This document shows, in pieces, positions 52,386 to 62,570 of a stretch of DNA of 64,000 nucleotides. The stretch is taken from positions 5,208,001 through 5,272,000 of the forward strand of contig NZ_JAVLVU010000001.1 of the NCBI RefSeq assembly GCF_031951985.1, written 5' to 3'. The position numbers were made by a program, and so were the translations under genes. The stretch's first letter is position 1. Every line of letters begins with the position of its first letter. The DNA is from Mucilaginibacter terrae (GTDB lineage: Bacteria > Bacteroidota > Bacteroidia > Sphingobacteriales > Sphingobacteriaceae). The notes beneath the pieces were generated by a model that worked only from the letters and a program-made list of their open reading frames with translations, was not told the origin of the DNA and ran no database searches.

Positions 52386-54215
52386 ATGTTCTTCAAAAGA
52401 ATCTTACTTATGGCTTTGCTGGTAGCTCCGGCAATGCTTTCTAACGCTCAAACTGCAAAACACACCTTTGCACTGGGCGATTCTACTTTTCTGCTCGATG
52501 GTAAGCCATTTCAAATGATTTCCGGCGAAATGCACTATCCGAGGGTTCCGCGCGAAGCCTGGCGTGCACGTATGAAAATGGCTAAGGCTATGGGCCTAAA
52601 CTCCATAGGTACTTATGTGTTTTGGAACGTTCACGAGCCGCAAAAGGGTAAATTCGATTTCTCGGGCAATAATGATATTGTTGAGTTTGTAAAAATAGCC
52701 CAGGAAGTTGGCTTATGGGTAGTATTAAGACCCAGCCCTTACGTATGTGCCGAGTGGGAATTTGGTGGTTACCCTTACTGGCTGCAAAACGAAAAAGGCT
52801 TGCAGGTGAGGAGCAAAGAAGCTCAATACTTAAAAGAGTACGAGGCTTATATAAAAGAGGTTGGCAAAAGGCTTGCGCCTTTCCAGGTTAACCATGGCGG
52901 CAATATCCTCATGGTTCAAATTGAGAACGAATACGGCTCATATGGCAGTGATAAAGAATACTTAGGAATCAATCAACGTATGTTTAAGGATGCCGGTTTT
53001 GACGGTTTACTGTTTACCTGCGATCCTGCCGCTGATCTGGTGAATGGTCATCTTCCGGGATTGCTTCCGGGCGTTAACGGACTTGATGATCCGGCTAAGG
53101 TAAAAAAGCTGATCAACGAGAATCATAACGGTAAAGGCCCGTATTACATTCCGGAGTGGTACCCTGCATGGTTTGATTGGTGGGGAGCCCCGCACCATAC
53201 CGTACCTGCTTCAAAATACGCCGGAAGACTTGATACTGCTTTAGCGGCCAACATCAGCATTAATATGTATATGTTTCATGGCGGATCGACCCGTGGATTT
53301 ATGAATGGTGCGAATTATAAAGACACTTCACCATTTGAACCGCAAACCAGCAGCTATGATTATGATGCTCCTTTGGATGAAGCAGGTAATGCTACCCCTA
53401 AGTTCCATGCATTCAGAAAGGTGATCGAGAAACATCTGCCTAAGGAGGTTAAGTTACCGCCGGTACCTGCTGCCAAGCCTTCTATGAGCATTCCGGTTAC
53501 AGCGCTAAATACATCGGCAGCTTTATTGAGCAATTTGCCTAAGCCTTTTGAAAATACAAATCCTTTAACGTTTGAAGATTTAAACCAGGATTATGGCTAT
53601 ATGCTTTACCGCTCCCAATTAAAGGGTGGACGTAAAGGAGTATTAAAAGTAGATGGCTTGCGCGATTTTGCCGTAGTGATGCTTAACGGACGTATGGTTG
53701 GCTCGCTTGACCGTCGTACTGGTAAAGACAGCATGATGATTTCGCTGCCTGCGGGTAATGTGTCACTGGAAATATTAGTGGAGAACATGGGCCGCATCAA
53801 CTTTGGTAAATATTTGCTCGAAAACAAAAAGGGTATAATAGGTAAGGTGAGCTTTACCGGTAGTACCGTGCAAAACTGGAAAATGTATAAACTTCCGTTT
53901 TATGATTTAAAGGGTGTTAAATTTAATTCAGGCAAAAGCGCAGTTAATGGTCCGGTTTTACGTAAAGGATCGATCACCTTAGCTAAGGTTGCTGATACTT
54001 ACCTGGACATGCGCACCTGGGGTAAAGGTATTGTTTGGATCAACGGTCACAATTTGGGTCGTTATTGGAGCATAGGTCCGCAGCAAACTTTGTATGTTCC
54101 TGCCGAATGGTTGAAGCCTGGAAACAACGAGGTGGTAGTTTTAGAATTATTGAAACCAGATGCTTCAAAAATATCTGCGTTAGATAAGCCTATTTTGGAT
54201 ATGCTACAACCTTAA
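52386..54215 (+). CDS. GH35 beta-galactosidase
   Basis: 609 residues. Signal peptide MFFKRILLMALLVAPAMLSNA. The GH35 signatures are GEMHYPRVPREAWRARMKMA, YVFWNVHEPQKGKFDF and RPSPYVCAEWEFGGYPYWL. Acid/base Glu182 lies in QIENEYGSYG and nucleophile Glu257 in YIPEWYPAW. C-terminal jelly-roll domains end with GIVWINGHNLGRYWSIGPQQ. It removes terminal beta-galactose. The pairing with GH2 suggests a galactose-rich or galactosylated substrate. Confidence 0.94.
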   Translation: MFFKRILLMALLVAPAMLSNAQTAKHTFALGDSTFLLDGKPFQMISGEMHYPRVPREAWRARMKMAKAMGLNSIGTYVFWNVHEPQKGKFDFSGNNDIVEFVKIAQEVGLWVVLRPSPYVCAEWEFGGYPYWLQNEKGLQVRSKEAQYLKEYEAYIKEVGKRLAPFQVNHGGNILMVQIENEYGSYGSDKEYLGINQRMFKDAGFDGLLFTCDPAADLVNGHLPGLLPGVNGLDDPAKVKKLINENHNGKGPYYIPEWYPAWFDWWGAPHHTVPASKYAGRLDTALAANISINMYMFHGGSTRGFMNGANYKDTSPFEPQTSSYDYDAPLDEAGNATPKFHAFRKVIEKHLPKEVKLPPVPAAKPSMSIPVTALNTSAALLSNLPKPFENTNPLTFEDLNQDYGYMLYRSQLKGGRKGVLKVDGLRDFAVVMLNGRMVGSLDRRTGKDSMMISLPAGNVSLEILVENMGRINFGKYLLENKKGIIGKVSFTGSTVQNWKMYKLPFYDLKGVKFNSGKSAVNGPVLRKGSITLAKVADTYLDMRTWGKGIVWINGHNLGRYWSIGPQQTLYVPAEWLKPGNNEVVVLELLKPDASKISALDKPILDMLQP

Positions 54216-54274
54216 TTATATAGGTAAACAATAAAACAGGTTTAATAGATTTACTAAACTTTGTTTGTGAATTA

Positions 54275-54308
54275 AAGGGCTGGAATTATTCCGGCCCTTA
54301 TTTGTTTA
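54275..54308 (+). terminator. Terminator of the glycan-utilisation operon
   Basis: AAGGGCTGG / CCGGCCCTT (one G-U pair; 54275-54283 and 54291-54299) with loop AATTATT and a T-rich tail, 60 bp after the GH35 stop. Confidence 0.7.
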
Positions 54309-54420
54309 GAGTATTTGTACTACATATCAATTTAAGATGTTGCTGTAATTATTGATTAATACTTGTTGAACAAGGCAAAACATTTCTTTTACAAGAGTGG
54401 TTACCATTAAAATTTTACCT

Positions 54421-54648
54421 ATGAATACCATCGATCCTAAAAAACAAGAAGAAAACGAACTGCCCGATTTTGTAGAGACTGATACCAAAGCGGCCGATTT
54501 TGGCGAAACCGAACACCCCGAAGTAGAGCAGGAGAGTTTCCCTGCAAACGGTAATCAAACACAAACCGGAGCGGCCACTAATAACAGCAAATTAGATATT
54601 GAACCTAACGAAGACGGGGACGATAGCTTGGCTAAAACTGATGATTGA
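54421..54648 (+). CDS. Small acidic hypothetical protein
   Basis: 75 residues from the ATG at 54421; the in-frame GTG at 54397 is less likely. It is very acidic, low in hydrophobic residues and probably unfolded (PDFVETDTKAADFGETEHPE, EPNEDGDDSLAKTDD). No family recognised, no signal peptide. Monocistronic, between the GH35 terminator and an AraC gene. Small disordered acidic proteins of this kind are common in Sphingobacteriaceae; function unknown. Confidence 0.6.
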   Translation: MNTIDPKKQEENELPDFVETDTKAADFGETEHPEVEQESFPANGNQTQTGAATNNSKLDIEPNEDGDDSLAKTDD

Positions 54649-54750
54649 ATAACCTGAGGACATTGCTTTGCGCGATTGAATTGTCAATTTTTTGAATTTT
54701 GTACACATTGGCTATAAAATCAACATAATATTGCCGAATATAGCGGTGCA

Positions 54751-55638
54751 ATGCCCTCAATCCGCACCTTTTCAATAAAGCAATTACTTGAGCTATTTGG
54801 CCTCTATCATCACCATCATGGGCTTCATATCAGCAGTTCGGAGGGTAATCCTGATGGTGGTATTATTTCTTTTCCCTTCCGGGCCGACCACTTTTCGCTT
54901 GCATTATTAAAGAGTGGAGAAGCTCATTTTCAGGTTAATTTATTGAAGTTTACTTTAAAGGCCAACCATGTTTTATTAATGGCGCCTAATGTGGTGCGGC
55001 AACTAACCTATTTATCTGACGATTGTGAAATTACCTGGGTTGCCTTTACACCAGAGTATTTAACAAGTGCAGGGGTACATGCTAAAGATATTGAAGTATT
55101 TGAGTTCTTGTCGGCGCAGTTAAATCCAATGATAAATGCCTGCGAAGAGGATTTTAATGGCTTGCTTGGTATACTCAATTTGCTGCGGTTTAAGCTTGAT
55201 ACAGCCAATACCCGTGTATACCAGGAAGATATGATGCTGCATTTGTTTGCCGCATTAATTTATGAGTTAAGCTCGCTTTACAAAATACATCAAAGCCTTA
55301 CTGATATAAAACGCACCCGCAAAGAAGATCTTACATACAGGTTTTTTAAGCTATTACCTCAATATATAAAAGAGGAACGCAGCATACAGGCATATGCCAG
55401 TTTGCTTAATGTTTCGCCAAAATACCTATCTCAAACTATTAAAGAAGTCACCAGCATTCCGGCAGGTAATCACATTGATGAAATGGTAGTACTCGAAGCC
55501 AAGTTATTGCTTAATAGTACCGAACTCAGCATTGGCCAAATTGCCGCCTCATTGCACTTTGCCGATCAGTTTATGTTTAGCAAATACTTTAAAAAGCACA
55601 GCGGACTTACGCCCAGTCAGTATCGTCAAATTGCATAA
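54751..55638 (+). CDS. AraC-family transcriptional regulator
   Basis: 295 residues. N-terminal cupin-like domain (ISFPFRADHFSLALLKSGEAHF, HVLLMAPNVVRQL), helical linker, and C-terminal double HTH (about 200-293) with YASLLNVSPKYLSQTIKEVTS and SLHFADQFMFSKYFKKHSGLTPSQYR. A run YHHHHGLH near residue 19 is unusual but has no assigned role. It precedes, but is 220 bp from, the TetR/efflux genes; its target could be those genes or lie elsewhere. Confidence 0.9.
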   Translation: MPSIRTFSIKQLLELFGLYHHHHGLHISSSEGNPDGGIISFPFRADHFSLALLKSGEAHFQVNLLKFTLKANHVLLMAPNVVRQLTYLSDDCEITWVAFTPEYLTSAGVHAKDIEVFEFLSAQLNPMINACEEDFNGLLGILNLLRFKLDTANTRVYQEDMMLHLFAALIYELSSLYKIHQSLTDIKRTRKEDLTYRFFKLLPQYIKEERSIQAYASLLNVSPKYLSQTIKEVTSIPAGNHIDEMVVLEAKLLLNSTELSIGQIAASLHFADQFMFSKYFKKHSGLTPSQYRQIA

Positions 55639-55746
55639 AGAGATTTAGCTCATCCTTTCAATATCTCCATTAGACGCTTAATTATATAATGAGCCGGTTG
55701 TTTTAATGACTTTTTAATTACCAAAAATTACACTTACATACCTTTT

Positions 55747-55760
55747 TGACATATTTGTCA
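55747..55760. promoter_or_regulatory. Inverted repeat upstream of the TetR gene
   Basis: TGACA-TATT-TGTCA, about 100 bp before the TetR start. TetR proteins usually bind inverted repeats in their own promoter, but this arm length is short, so the call is weak. Confidence 0.25.
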
Positions 55761-55858
55761 GGCTTCTGAACATTTAGTAAGCCTTCCACTTTACTCAATT
55801 TTGTCGCTATCAAACCAATAGGTCGTAATACAATGCCCTGTTGTTATGTAATTTGCAT

Positions 55859-56446
55859 ATGGCTGCTAGAGATACCGGTGCCGAACAATTGATAAAAGAT
55901 ACTGCAAAACACGTTTTTTTTGCCGAAGGAAAAATACATGCAGGTACCCAGGAAATTGCCGATGCAGCAGGGGTGAGCCGAACGTTGTTGAACTACTATT
56001 TTCGCTCAAAAGATGTGCTGATTGAGCAGGTTTTTAAGGAAGCTGTAATCAACCTCAATCAAAGGCTTGATATAATTATGCAGTCGGAAAAAACATTCCG
56101 GAAAAAAATTGAAGAATTTATAGAGGTTTTTTTAGGAGAAGCCATGGCTTTCCCATACCAGGAAACCTTTCTGATATCAGTAATAAATTCCGACATCTGC
56201 AAATACAGCGATGTCCAAAACTCACATAAGGTTCAACAGTTTTTGGAGCAAATTAAGGATGAAATGGATGCCGGTCGTATTGAAGCCATGAACCCTATTC
56301 ATTTTATGATGAATCTTTCATCGTTACTTTCTTATCCCATGGTTATGGCTCCCATTTACAAAGAGTATTTTGACTTGAGCAAGGAAGACTTTTCGGTACT
56401 GATTAAAGAGCGTAAGCAGATTATATGTAAGATGATATTCAAATAA
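55859..56446 (+). CDS. TetR/AcrR-family repressor of the efflux operon
   Basis: 195 residues from the ATG at 55859 (a TTG 18 bp upstream is less likely). The N-terminal HTH (about 10-55) shows AKHVFFAEGKIHAGTQEIADAAGVSRTLLNYYFRSKDVLIEQVF in pieces typical of TetR, followed by a ligand-binding helical domain. It lies 99 bp upstream of the membrane-fusion gene on the same strand, the usual layout for drug-responsive control of RND pumps. Confidence 0.9.
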   Translation: MAARDTGAEQLIKDTAKHVFFAEGKIHAGTQEIADAAGVSRTLLNYYFRSKDVLIEQVFKEAVINLNQRLDIIMQSEKTFRKKIEEFIEVFLGEAMAFPYQETFLISVINSDICKYSDVQNSHKVQQFLEQIKDEMDAGRIEAMNPIHFMMNLSSLLSYPMVMAPIYKEYFDLSKEDFSVLIKERKQIICKMIFK

Positions 56447-56545
56447 ACATTTATACAGCCGTTAACAAAAATGTCAAACTAAATACACAACCGTCCAATG
56501 CTAATTAGCAACATAAAAACCACTCCATATACTTTCAAATTCATC

Positions 56546-57718
56546 ATGAAAAACACAGTTCTTCAACTATCTGCATTTGCAGCAGCGCTACTGCTGCTGG
56601 CCTCATGCGGTAATAAACCCGATCAAGGCGCGGCTGCCGCTGCAGGCGGACCTCCACCCGTACAAAGCTATCCGGCTTTTAAAATAGAGCAGCAAGACGC
56701 TACATTAAATAGCGAGTATCCGGCTACCTTGCAAGGCCAGCAAAACATCGAGATCCGTCCGAAAATTGACGGCTATATTGAGCAGATATACATTGACGAA
56801 GGTGCCGTGGTAAAGAAAGGCCAGTTGCTTTTCCGCATCAGCGCGCCGCAGTATCAGCAAAGCGTTAACAATGCCCAGGCGGCCATTAGCAGTGCCGAAG
56901 CCGATGTAAGCGCAGCCCAATTGCAGGTTAATAAAGTAAAACCATTGGTTGAAAAAGACATTATCAGTCACTACGATCTGGAATCGGCCCAATATACCCT
57001 GCAGGCACGCAAAGCTGCTTTGGCGCAGGCTAAAGCAAATTTGGCTACTGCACGCACTAACTTAGGTTATACAACCATAACCAGCCCGGTAAATGGTGTA
57101 GCCAGTTCAATACCGTACAAGCTGGGTAGCTTGGTAAATAGCACCAACGCTGAGCCTTTAACCACCATATCGAACATTGGCAAAGTATACGCGTACTTTT
57201 CAATGAACGAGAAACAGCTTCTCGAGTTTTCGCGCACGTTTGAAGGAACTACGCTTGCCGCTAAACTCAATAAATTACCGGCTGTATCGCTCATATTAAG
57301 CGACGGCAGTAACTATCCTGAAAAAGGTAAAGTTGAAACTGTAAGCGGTTTAATTAATACCGAAACCGGTTCGGCAAGCTTCAGGGCTACCTTTCCTAAC
57401 CCGGTAGGTTTAATACGTAGTGGCGGTAGCGCCAAAGTGAGCCTCCCGCGAAATATCAAAAACACTATACTGGTTCCGCAAAAATCAACCTATGAGTTAC
57501 AGGGCAAACGCTTTGTTTACGTGGTTGATGCCGCAGGCAAAGTTAAAAGCACCGAAATTAATGTAATGAGCACGTCTGTCGGTCAAAACTTCGTGGTAAC
57601 CTCGGGCCTTAAAGCCGGAGACACCGTGATACTGGAAGGCACATCAACCTTACAGGATGGTACCCAGGTTAAAGCCGAAGTGCAGCCTGCCGATAAGGTT
57701 TACCAGGATTTAAAATAA
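56546..57718 (+). CDS. RND efflux periplasmic adaptor (membrane fusion protein)
   Basis: 390 residues from the ATG at 56546; the earlier in-frame ATG at 56498 would bury the signal. Lipoprotein signal ending LLLLASCGNKPD. Lipoyl-like halves (QGQQNIEIRPKIDGYIEQIY and LGYTTITSPVNGVASSIPY) flank a coiled-coil hairpin (about 95-165, alanine-rich), followed by beta-barrel and membrane-proximal domains. It links the inner-membrane pump to the outer-membrane channel, both encoded downstream. Confidence 0.93.
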   Translation: MKNTVLQLSAFAAALLLLASCGNKPDQGAAAAAGGPPPVQSYPAFKIEQQDATLNSEYPATLQGQQNIEIRPKIDGYIEQIYIDEGAVVKKGQLLFRISAPQYQQSVNNAQAAISSAEADVSAAQLQVNKVKPLVEKDIISHYDLESAQYTLQARKAALAQAKANLATARTNLGYTTITSPVNGVASSIPYKLGSLVNSTNAEPLTTISNIGKVYAYFSMNEKQLLEFSRTFEGTTLAAKLNKLPAVSLILSDGSNYPEKGKVETVSGLINTETGSASFRATFPNPVGLIRSGGSAKVSLPRNIKNTILVPQKSTYELQGKRFVYVVDAAGKVKSTEINVMSTSVGQNFVVTSGLKAGDTVILEGTSTLQDGTQVKAEVQPADKVYQDLK

Positions 57719-57776
57719 CATTAGCTGACTGAGGCATTTATGCCTTGCAAAAATTCAACCAGCACATCAATTCATT

Positions 57777-60700
57777 ATGTTAAAAACATTCATCGAACGG
57801 CCGGTACTATCTACCGTAATATCGGTCATCTTAGTTATACTGGGTATTTTGGGCCTAACATCGTTGCCCATATCACAATACCCCGAAATTGCCCCGCCAA
57901 CCGTACAGGTTTCGGCCTCGTACCAGGGCGCAAACGCCGATGTGGTTATGAACAGCGTTATTGTTCCGTTGGAGGAGCAAATTAACGGTGTGGAAAACAT
58001 GACCTACATGACCTCAACCGCCAGTAATGATGGTTCGGGTAAAATTACCGTATACTTTAAACTGGGTACCAACCCCGATCTGGCTGCCGTTAACGTGCAG
58101 AACCGTGTATCGAAAGCTACCCCCTTATTACCCGCCGAGGTTACCAAGGCAGGTGTAACTACCAGCAAGCAGCAAAGCAGTATGGTATATGTTTTTGCCC
58201 TAACCAGTACCAACAAATCATTCAACAGTACCTTTTTGCAAAACTATGCCAACATTAACTTACTGCCGCAAATTAAACGTATTAACGGTGTAGGTGAGGC
58301 AACTGCCTTTGGTACGCAGGAATATTCGATGCGTATTTGGCTAAAGCCCGATGTTATGGCTACCTACGGTTTAGTACCCGACGATATTAATGCCGCCCTG
58401 GCCGAGCAAAACGTGGAGGCCGCTCCCGGTAAAGTGGGCGAAAACAGCAAGCAATCATTCCAGTACGTGTTAAAATATAAAGGCCGTTTGAAAAAACCGG
58501 TTGAGTACGAGAATATTGTTATCCGTTCGGCTAAGAACGAGCAGATATTGCGTTTAAAAGATGTGGCCCGCATTGAGCTGGGTTCGCTGGATTACTCGAC
58601 CACATCGAGCACCAACGGCTTACCGTCAATTGCTATTGCGGTATACCAATCGGCCGGTTCAAACGCGCACGAAATGATCAAGGAGGTTGAGAAAACTATT
58701 GAGGATGCTCAAAAAACTTTCCCTCCGGGTATTAAGGCCATGTCTATATTCAGTGCCAACGAGTTTTTAGATGTATCTATCGAAAAGGTTATTCACACAT
58801 TAATTGAGGCGTTTATCCTCGTGTTCATCGTGGTATTCATCTTTTTGCAGGATTTTCGCTCAACGCTTATTCCGGCCATTGCGGTGCCGGTGGCTATTGT
58901 GGGTACGTTCTTCTTCCTGCAATTATTCGGCTTCACCATTAACTTACTTACCCTGTTTGCATTGGTACTGGCCATTGGTATTGTGGTGGATGATGCCATT
59001 GTGGTGGTTGAGGCCGTACACGCCAAATTAGGTAACGGAGCCAAAACTGCCAAAGGTGCAACGCTTGAAGCCATGAGCGAGATAAGCGGCGCTGTAATCT
59101 CCATAACGCTGGTAATGGCGGCGGTATTTATACCCGTAACGTTCATTACCGGTTCTACAGGTGTATTTTACAAGCAGTTTGGTTTAACGCTGGCAATCTC
59201 CATTATTATATCGGCAGTGAATGCGTTAACGCTTAGTCCGGCGTTGTGTGCTTTGTTGTTGAAGCCGCATAACGATCATGATCATCAGCCTAAAGGCTTT
59301 ATGCAACGCTTTTACAGCGCGTTTAATGCCGGGTTTGATAGCATGACCAATAAATATAAAAGCTCGGTACAGTTCCTGTCGGCTAAAAAATGGTTGGCTA
59401 TGTTGGGCATTGCCCTGTTTGCCGGTTTGTTTTGGTATTTGCTTAAAACCACGCCAAGCGGTTTTGTACCCAATGAGGATCAGAGCTTTATTATGGCCGA
59501 TGTAAGCTTACCGCCGGCATCATCATTAGAGCGGACCGAGCAACTTGCCGACCAGGTAGCCGGTATTGCCCGCAGTTTGCCCGAGGTTGAATCGGTTACG
59601 CGTATTGGCGGTACCGGTTTATTAAGCGGCGCGGGCGGCTCATACGGCATCCTGTTTATGAAACTGAAACACTGGAGCGAGCGCGAAGGCAAAGAGCACG
59701 ACGTAAATACGGTAATAGGTAAACTATTTGGTATGACGGCGGGCATTAAAGGTGCCAACGTTATCTTTTTTGCGCCGCCAACCCTGCAAGGTTTTGGTAA
59801 CAGCAGCGGTTTTGAGTTCCAGTTGCAAGACAGGACCGGTGGCGACATCAGCAAATTTGTAGAGGTTAACGGCAAATTTTTAGGAGCCTTAAATCAGCGC
59901 TCCGAAATACAATATGCTACTACCTTTTTTAACACTAACTTCCCTCAGTACCAGGTTGATGTAAACGTGGCCAAGTGTAAAGAGGCTAACGTGGGTGTAA
60001 ACTCGGTGTTGAGCACATTACAAGGTTATTACGGTGGTTTGTATGCCTCAAACTTTAACGAGTTTGGTAAACAATACCGCGTTATGATACAGGCCGATGC
60101 CATTTACCGTGGCAACATCAACAGCCTGAACAGCATTTTTGTACGCACTAATAATAACGTAATGGCCCCGGTATCGGAGTTTGTTACGCTGAAACGAGTT
60201 TACGGTCCTGAATCTATCAACCGTTTCAACTTGTTTACCTCCATATCAATTACAGGAGCACCCAAACCGGGTTATAGTACGGGCGATGCCATCAAAGCTA
60301 TACAGGAAGTGGCGCAACAAACACTGCCTACTGGTTACGGCTACGAGTTTTCGGGTCTGAGCCGCGAGGAGATCTCGAGCGGAAGCCAAACGGTGTTTAT
60401 CTTTATCCTTTGTCTGGTATTCGTTTACTTTTTGTTAAGTGCACAGTACGAGAGCTATATTATACCATTTGCTGTATTGCTTTCGTTACCGGTAGGTTTG
60501 GCGGGAGCGTTCTTATTTGCTAAGATATTCAATGTAGAAAACAACATCTACCTGCAAATTACGCTCATCATGCTCATTGGCTTATTAGCTAAAAACGCCA
60601 TTTTGATCGTAGAATTTGCCGCTATGCGCCGCAAAGGCGGTATGAGTATAGTGCAGGCAGCTATTGATGGCGCGGTGGCGCGTTTACGTCCAATTTTGAT

Positions 60701-60935
60701 GACCTCGTTTGCGTTCATCTTAGGCTTGGTGCCGCTAATGCTGGCTACAGGTGCCGGTGCCGAGGGTAATCGCTCAATTGGTACAGGTGCAGTAGGAGGT
60801 ATGTTGATAGGTACCATATTCGGGGTGTTTGTGATCCCTGTGCTGTTTATCATCTTCCAAAACTTACAGGAGCGTATTGGCAAAAAGCAGGTAGCAACCG
60901 ATGATGATAGCCATTTATTAGCCGAAGCCCATTAA
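57777..60935 (+). CDS. RND-family multidrug efflux transporter (HAE1 type)
   Basis: 1052 residues, full length. It starts MLKTFIERPVLSTVISVI, with LPISQYPEIAPPTVQVSASY of the HAE1 family. The TM4 proton-relay aspartates are visible in GIVVDDAIVVVE, and the second half repeats the fold (FSGLSREEISSG, GLLAKNAILIVEFA). It exports hydrophobic drugs or metabolites by proton antiport. It lies 58 bp after the adaptor. Confidence 0.95.
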   Translation: MLKTFIERPVLSTVISVILVILGILGLTSLPISQYPEIAPPTVQVSASYQGANADVVMNSVIVPLEEQINGVENMTYMTSTASNDGSGKITVYFKLGTNPDLAAVNVQNRVSKATPLLPAEVTKAGVTTSKQQSSMVYVFALTSTNKSFNSTFLQNYANINLLPQIKRINGVGEATAFGTQEYSMRIWLKPDVMATYGLVPDDINAALAEQNVEAAPGKVGENSKQSFQYVLKYKGRLKKPVEYENIVIRSAKNEQILRLKDVARIELGSLDYSTTSSTNGLPSIAIAVYQSAGSNAHEMIKEVEKTIEDAQKTFPPGIKAMSIFSANEFLDVSIEKVIHTLIEAFILVFIVVFIFLQDFRSTLIPAIAVPVAIVGTFFFLQLFGFTINLLTLFALVLAIGIVVDDAIVVVEAVHAKLGNGAKTAKGATLEAMSEISGAVISITLVMAAVFIPVTFITGSTGVFYKQFGLTLAISIIISAVNALTLSPALCALLLKPHNDHDHQPKGFMQRFYSAFNAGFDSMTNKYKSSVQFLSAKKWLAMLGIALFAGLFWYLLKTTPSGFVPNEDQSFIMADVSLPPASSLERTEQLADQVAGIARSLPEVESVTRIGGTGLLSGAGGSYGILFMKLKHWSEREGKEHDVNTVIGKLFGMTAGIKGANVIFFAPPTLQGFGNSSGFEFQLQDRTGGDISKFVEVNGKFLGALNQRSEIQYATTFFNTNFPQYQVDVNVAKCKEANVGVNSVLSTLQGYYGGLYASNFNEFGKQYRVMIQADAIYRGNINSLNSIFVRTNNNVMAPVSEFVTLKRVYGPESINRFNLFTSISITGAPKPGYSTGDAIKAIQEVAQQTLPTGYGYEFSGLSREEISSGSQTVFIFILCLVFVYFLLSAQYESYIIPFAVLLSLPVGLAGAFLFAKIFNVENNIYLQITLIMLIGLLAKNAILIVEFAAMRRKGGMSIVQAAIDGAVARLRPILMTSFAFILGLVPLMLATGAGAEGNRSIGTGAVGGMLIGTIFGVFVIPVLFIIFQNLQERIGKKQVATDDDSHLLAEAH

Positions 60936-60969
60936 CCTTATTCATTCACCATTTTTGAAACATCATAAA

Positions 60970-62385
60970 ATGATTAACAGATATAAAACGCACACCTTTT
61001 TAGCGCTGGCAACAGTGCTGAGCATTTCGGCGTGTGTTACCAAAAAGTATCAGGCACCCGGTTTGGATGTTAAAGGCAACGTTTACCGCGATACCACTAT
61101 AACCGATACCACATCAATAGCCAACCTGCCCTACAAGCAGTTGTTTGCTGATACCGTGCTGCAAAATTTAATTACCGAAGGCCTGCAGGAAAACTTCGAC
61201 CTTAAAACTGCCGTGCAGCGTATTAACGAGGCTACGGCTACTTTAAGCCAAAGCAAAGCAGCCTTTTTGCCAAGTTTAAATGGAAATGCACAGGTTACCC
61301 GTAACAAGCAGTCGTTAGCGGCATTAAACTTTCCGCCTGAATTTGTGGGCGCATTTCCGCTGAGCACAACCTTGTACCAAATGAGCCTGAGCACAAGCTG
61401 GGAGGCCGATATTTGGGGCAAACTAAGCAGTGCCAAACGTTCGGCAGTGGCTGGTTTGCTGCAAAGCGATGCTGCCCGTCGTGCCGTGCAAACCCAGCTT
61501 ATTGCCAATATTGCCAATAACTATTATAACCTGCTGGCTTTAGACCAGCAATTGCGCATAACCGAGCAAACGCTTAAAAACCGTATTGCCGATGTAGAAA
61601 CCATGAAAGCGCTTAAAGAGAGCGCCGTTGTTACCGGTGCAGCCGTGGTACAAAGCGAGGCCAACCGTTACGCAGCCGAGGTAACCATCCCCGATTTGAA
61701 ACGTAGCATACGCGAAACCGAGAACGCTTTGAGCGTACTACTTGCCCGTAGTGCAGGTGCTATAAAACGCAGCTCGTTAGAGGAGCAAAAGCCGTATCAA
61801 AACTTACAGGTTGGCGTGGCATCACAACTGCTTAAAAACCGCCCCGATGTGCAACAGGCCGAATTGGGTTTCAGGATGGCATTTGAGAATACCAACCTGG
61901 CCCGTACTTACTTTTATCCGCAGTTAACCATTACGGCACAAGGTGGTGTATCATCGTTAAGAATCAAAAACCTGTTTGATAACTCTATATTTTACAGTTT
62001 GGTTGGCGGCTTAACTCAGCCCATTTTTAACAAAGGTGAAAACAAAGCCCGCTTACGTACCGCACAGGCACAACAGCAATCGGCTTACTACGCTTTCCAA
62101 AAATCATTGTTAACCGCAGGTGGCGAGGTATCAAACGCATTGTTTGCTTACCAGGCTGCCGTTGAAAAGCAAAGCAGCCGTGCCAATCAGCTTAAAGCCC
62201 TTGAAAAATCGGTTGATTACACTAAAGAGTTATTACGTTACAGCTCGTCAACTAATTATACTGACGTATTAACCTCTGAGCAAAGCCTGTTATCGGCTAA
62301 ACTCAGCAGTGTTAACGACAGGCTCCAGGAGCTGCAGGCCATTGTGAACCTGTACCAGGCACTTGGCGGCGGTTGGAAACAATAA
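60970..62385 (+). CDS. Outer-membrane efflux channel lipoprotein (NodT/OprM-like)
   Basis: 471 residues from the ATG at 60970 (the TTG at 60955 is less likely). Lipobox SISACVTKKY. Two OEP repeats are typical of TolC-like channels (LQENFDLKTAVQRINEATA, SLSTSWEADIWGKLSSAKR, LLKNRPDVQQAELGFR, TQPIFNKGENKARL). It completes the tripartite pump. The operon ends at the terminator 62421-62448. Confidence 0.94.
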   Translation: MINRYKTHTFLALATVLSISACVTKKYQAPGLDVKGNVYRDTTITDTTSIANLPYKQLFADTVLQNLITEGLQENFDLKTAVQRINEATATLSQSKAAFLPSLNGNAQVTRNKQSLAALNFPPEFVGAFPLSTTLYQMSLSTSWEADIWGKLSSAKRSAVAGLLQSDAARRAVQTQLIANIANNYYNLLALDQQLRITEQTLKNRIADVETMKALKESAVVTGAAVVQSEANRYAAEVTIPDLKRSIRETENALSVLLARSAGAIKRSSLEEQKPYQNLQVGVASQLLKNRPDVQQAELGFRMAFENTNLARTYFYPQLTITAQGGVSSLRIKNLFDNSIFYSLVGGLTQPIFNKGENKARLRTAQAQQQSAYYAFQKSLLTAGGEVSNALFAYQAAVEKQSSRANQLKALEKSVDYTKELLRYSSSTNYTDVLTSEQSLLSAKLSSVNDRLQELQAIVNLYQALGGGWKQ

Positions 62386-62420
62386 CATAGCCCCTTTCCA
62401 CTAATAATTTATATATCACG

Positions 62421-62448
62421 AAGCCGGAAAAAGCAATTTTTCCGGCTT
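62421..62448. terminator. Terminator after the efflux operon
   Basis: Perfect 12-bp stem AAGCCGGAAAAA / TTTTTCCGGCTT with loop GCAA. Confidence 0.8.
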
Positions 62449-62570
62449 ATTAGTTTATCATCATTTACATATTATGAACACATACCGCACAAAATAAAAT
62501 CTGAATTATATTTGATATTTTACAGCTGTTTTAGGTATAACCCGAATAACCGAAGCGACTACCCATTTTT

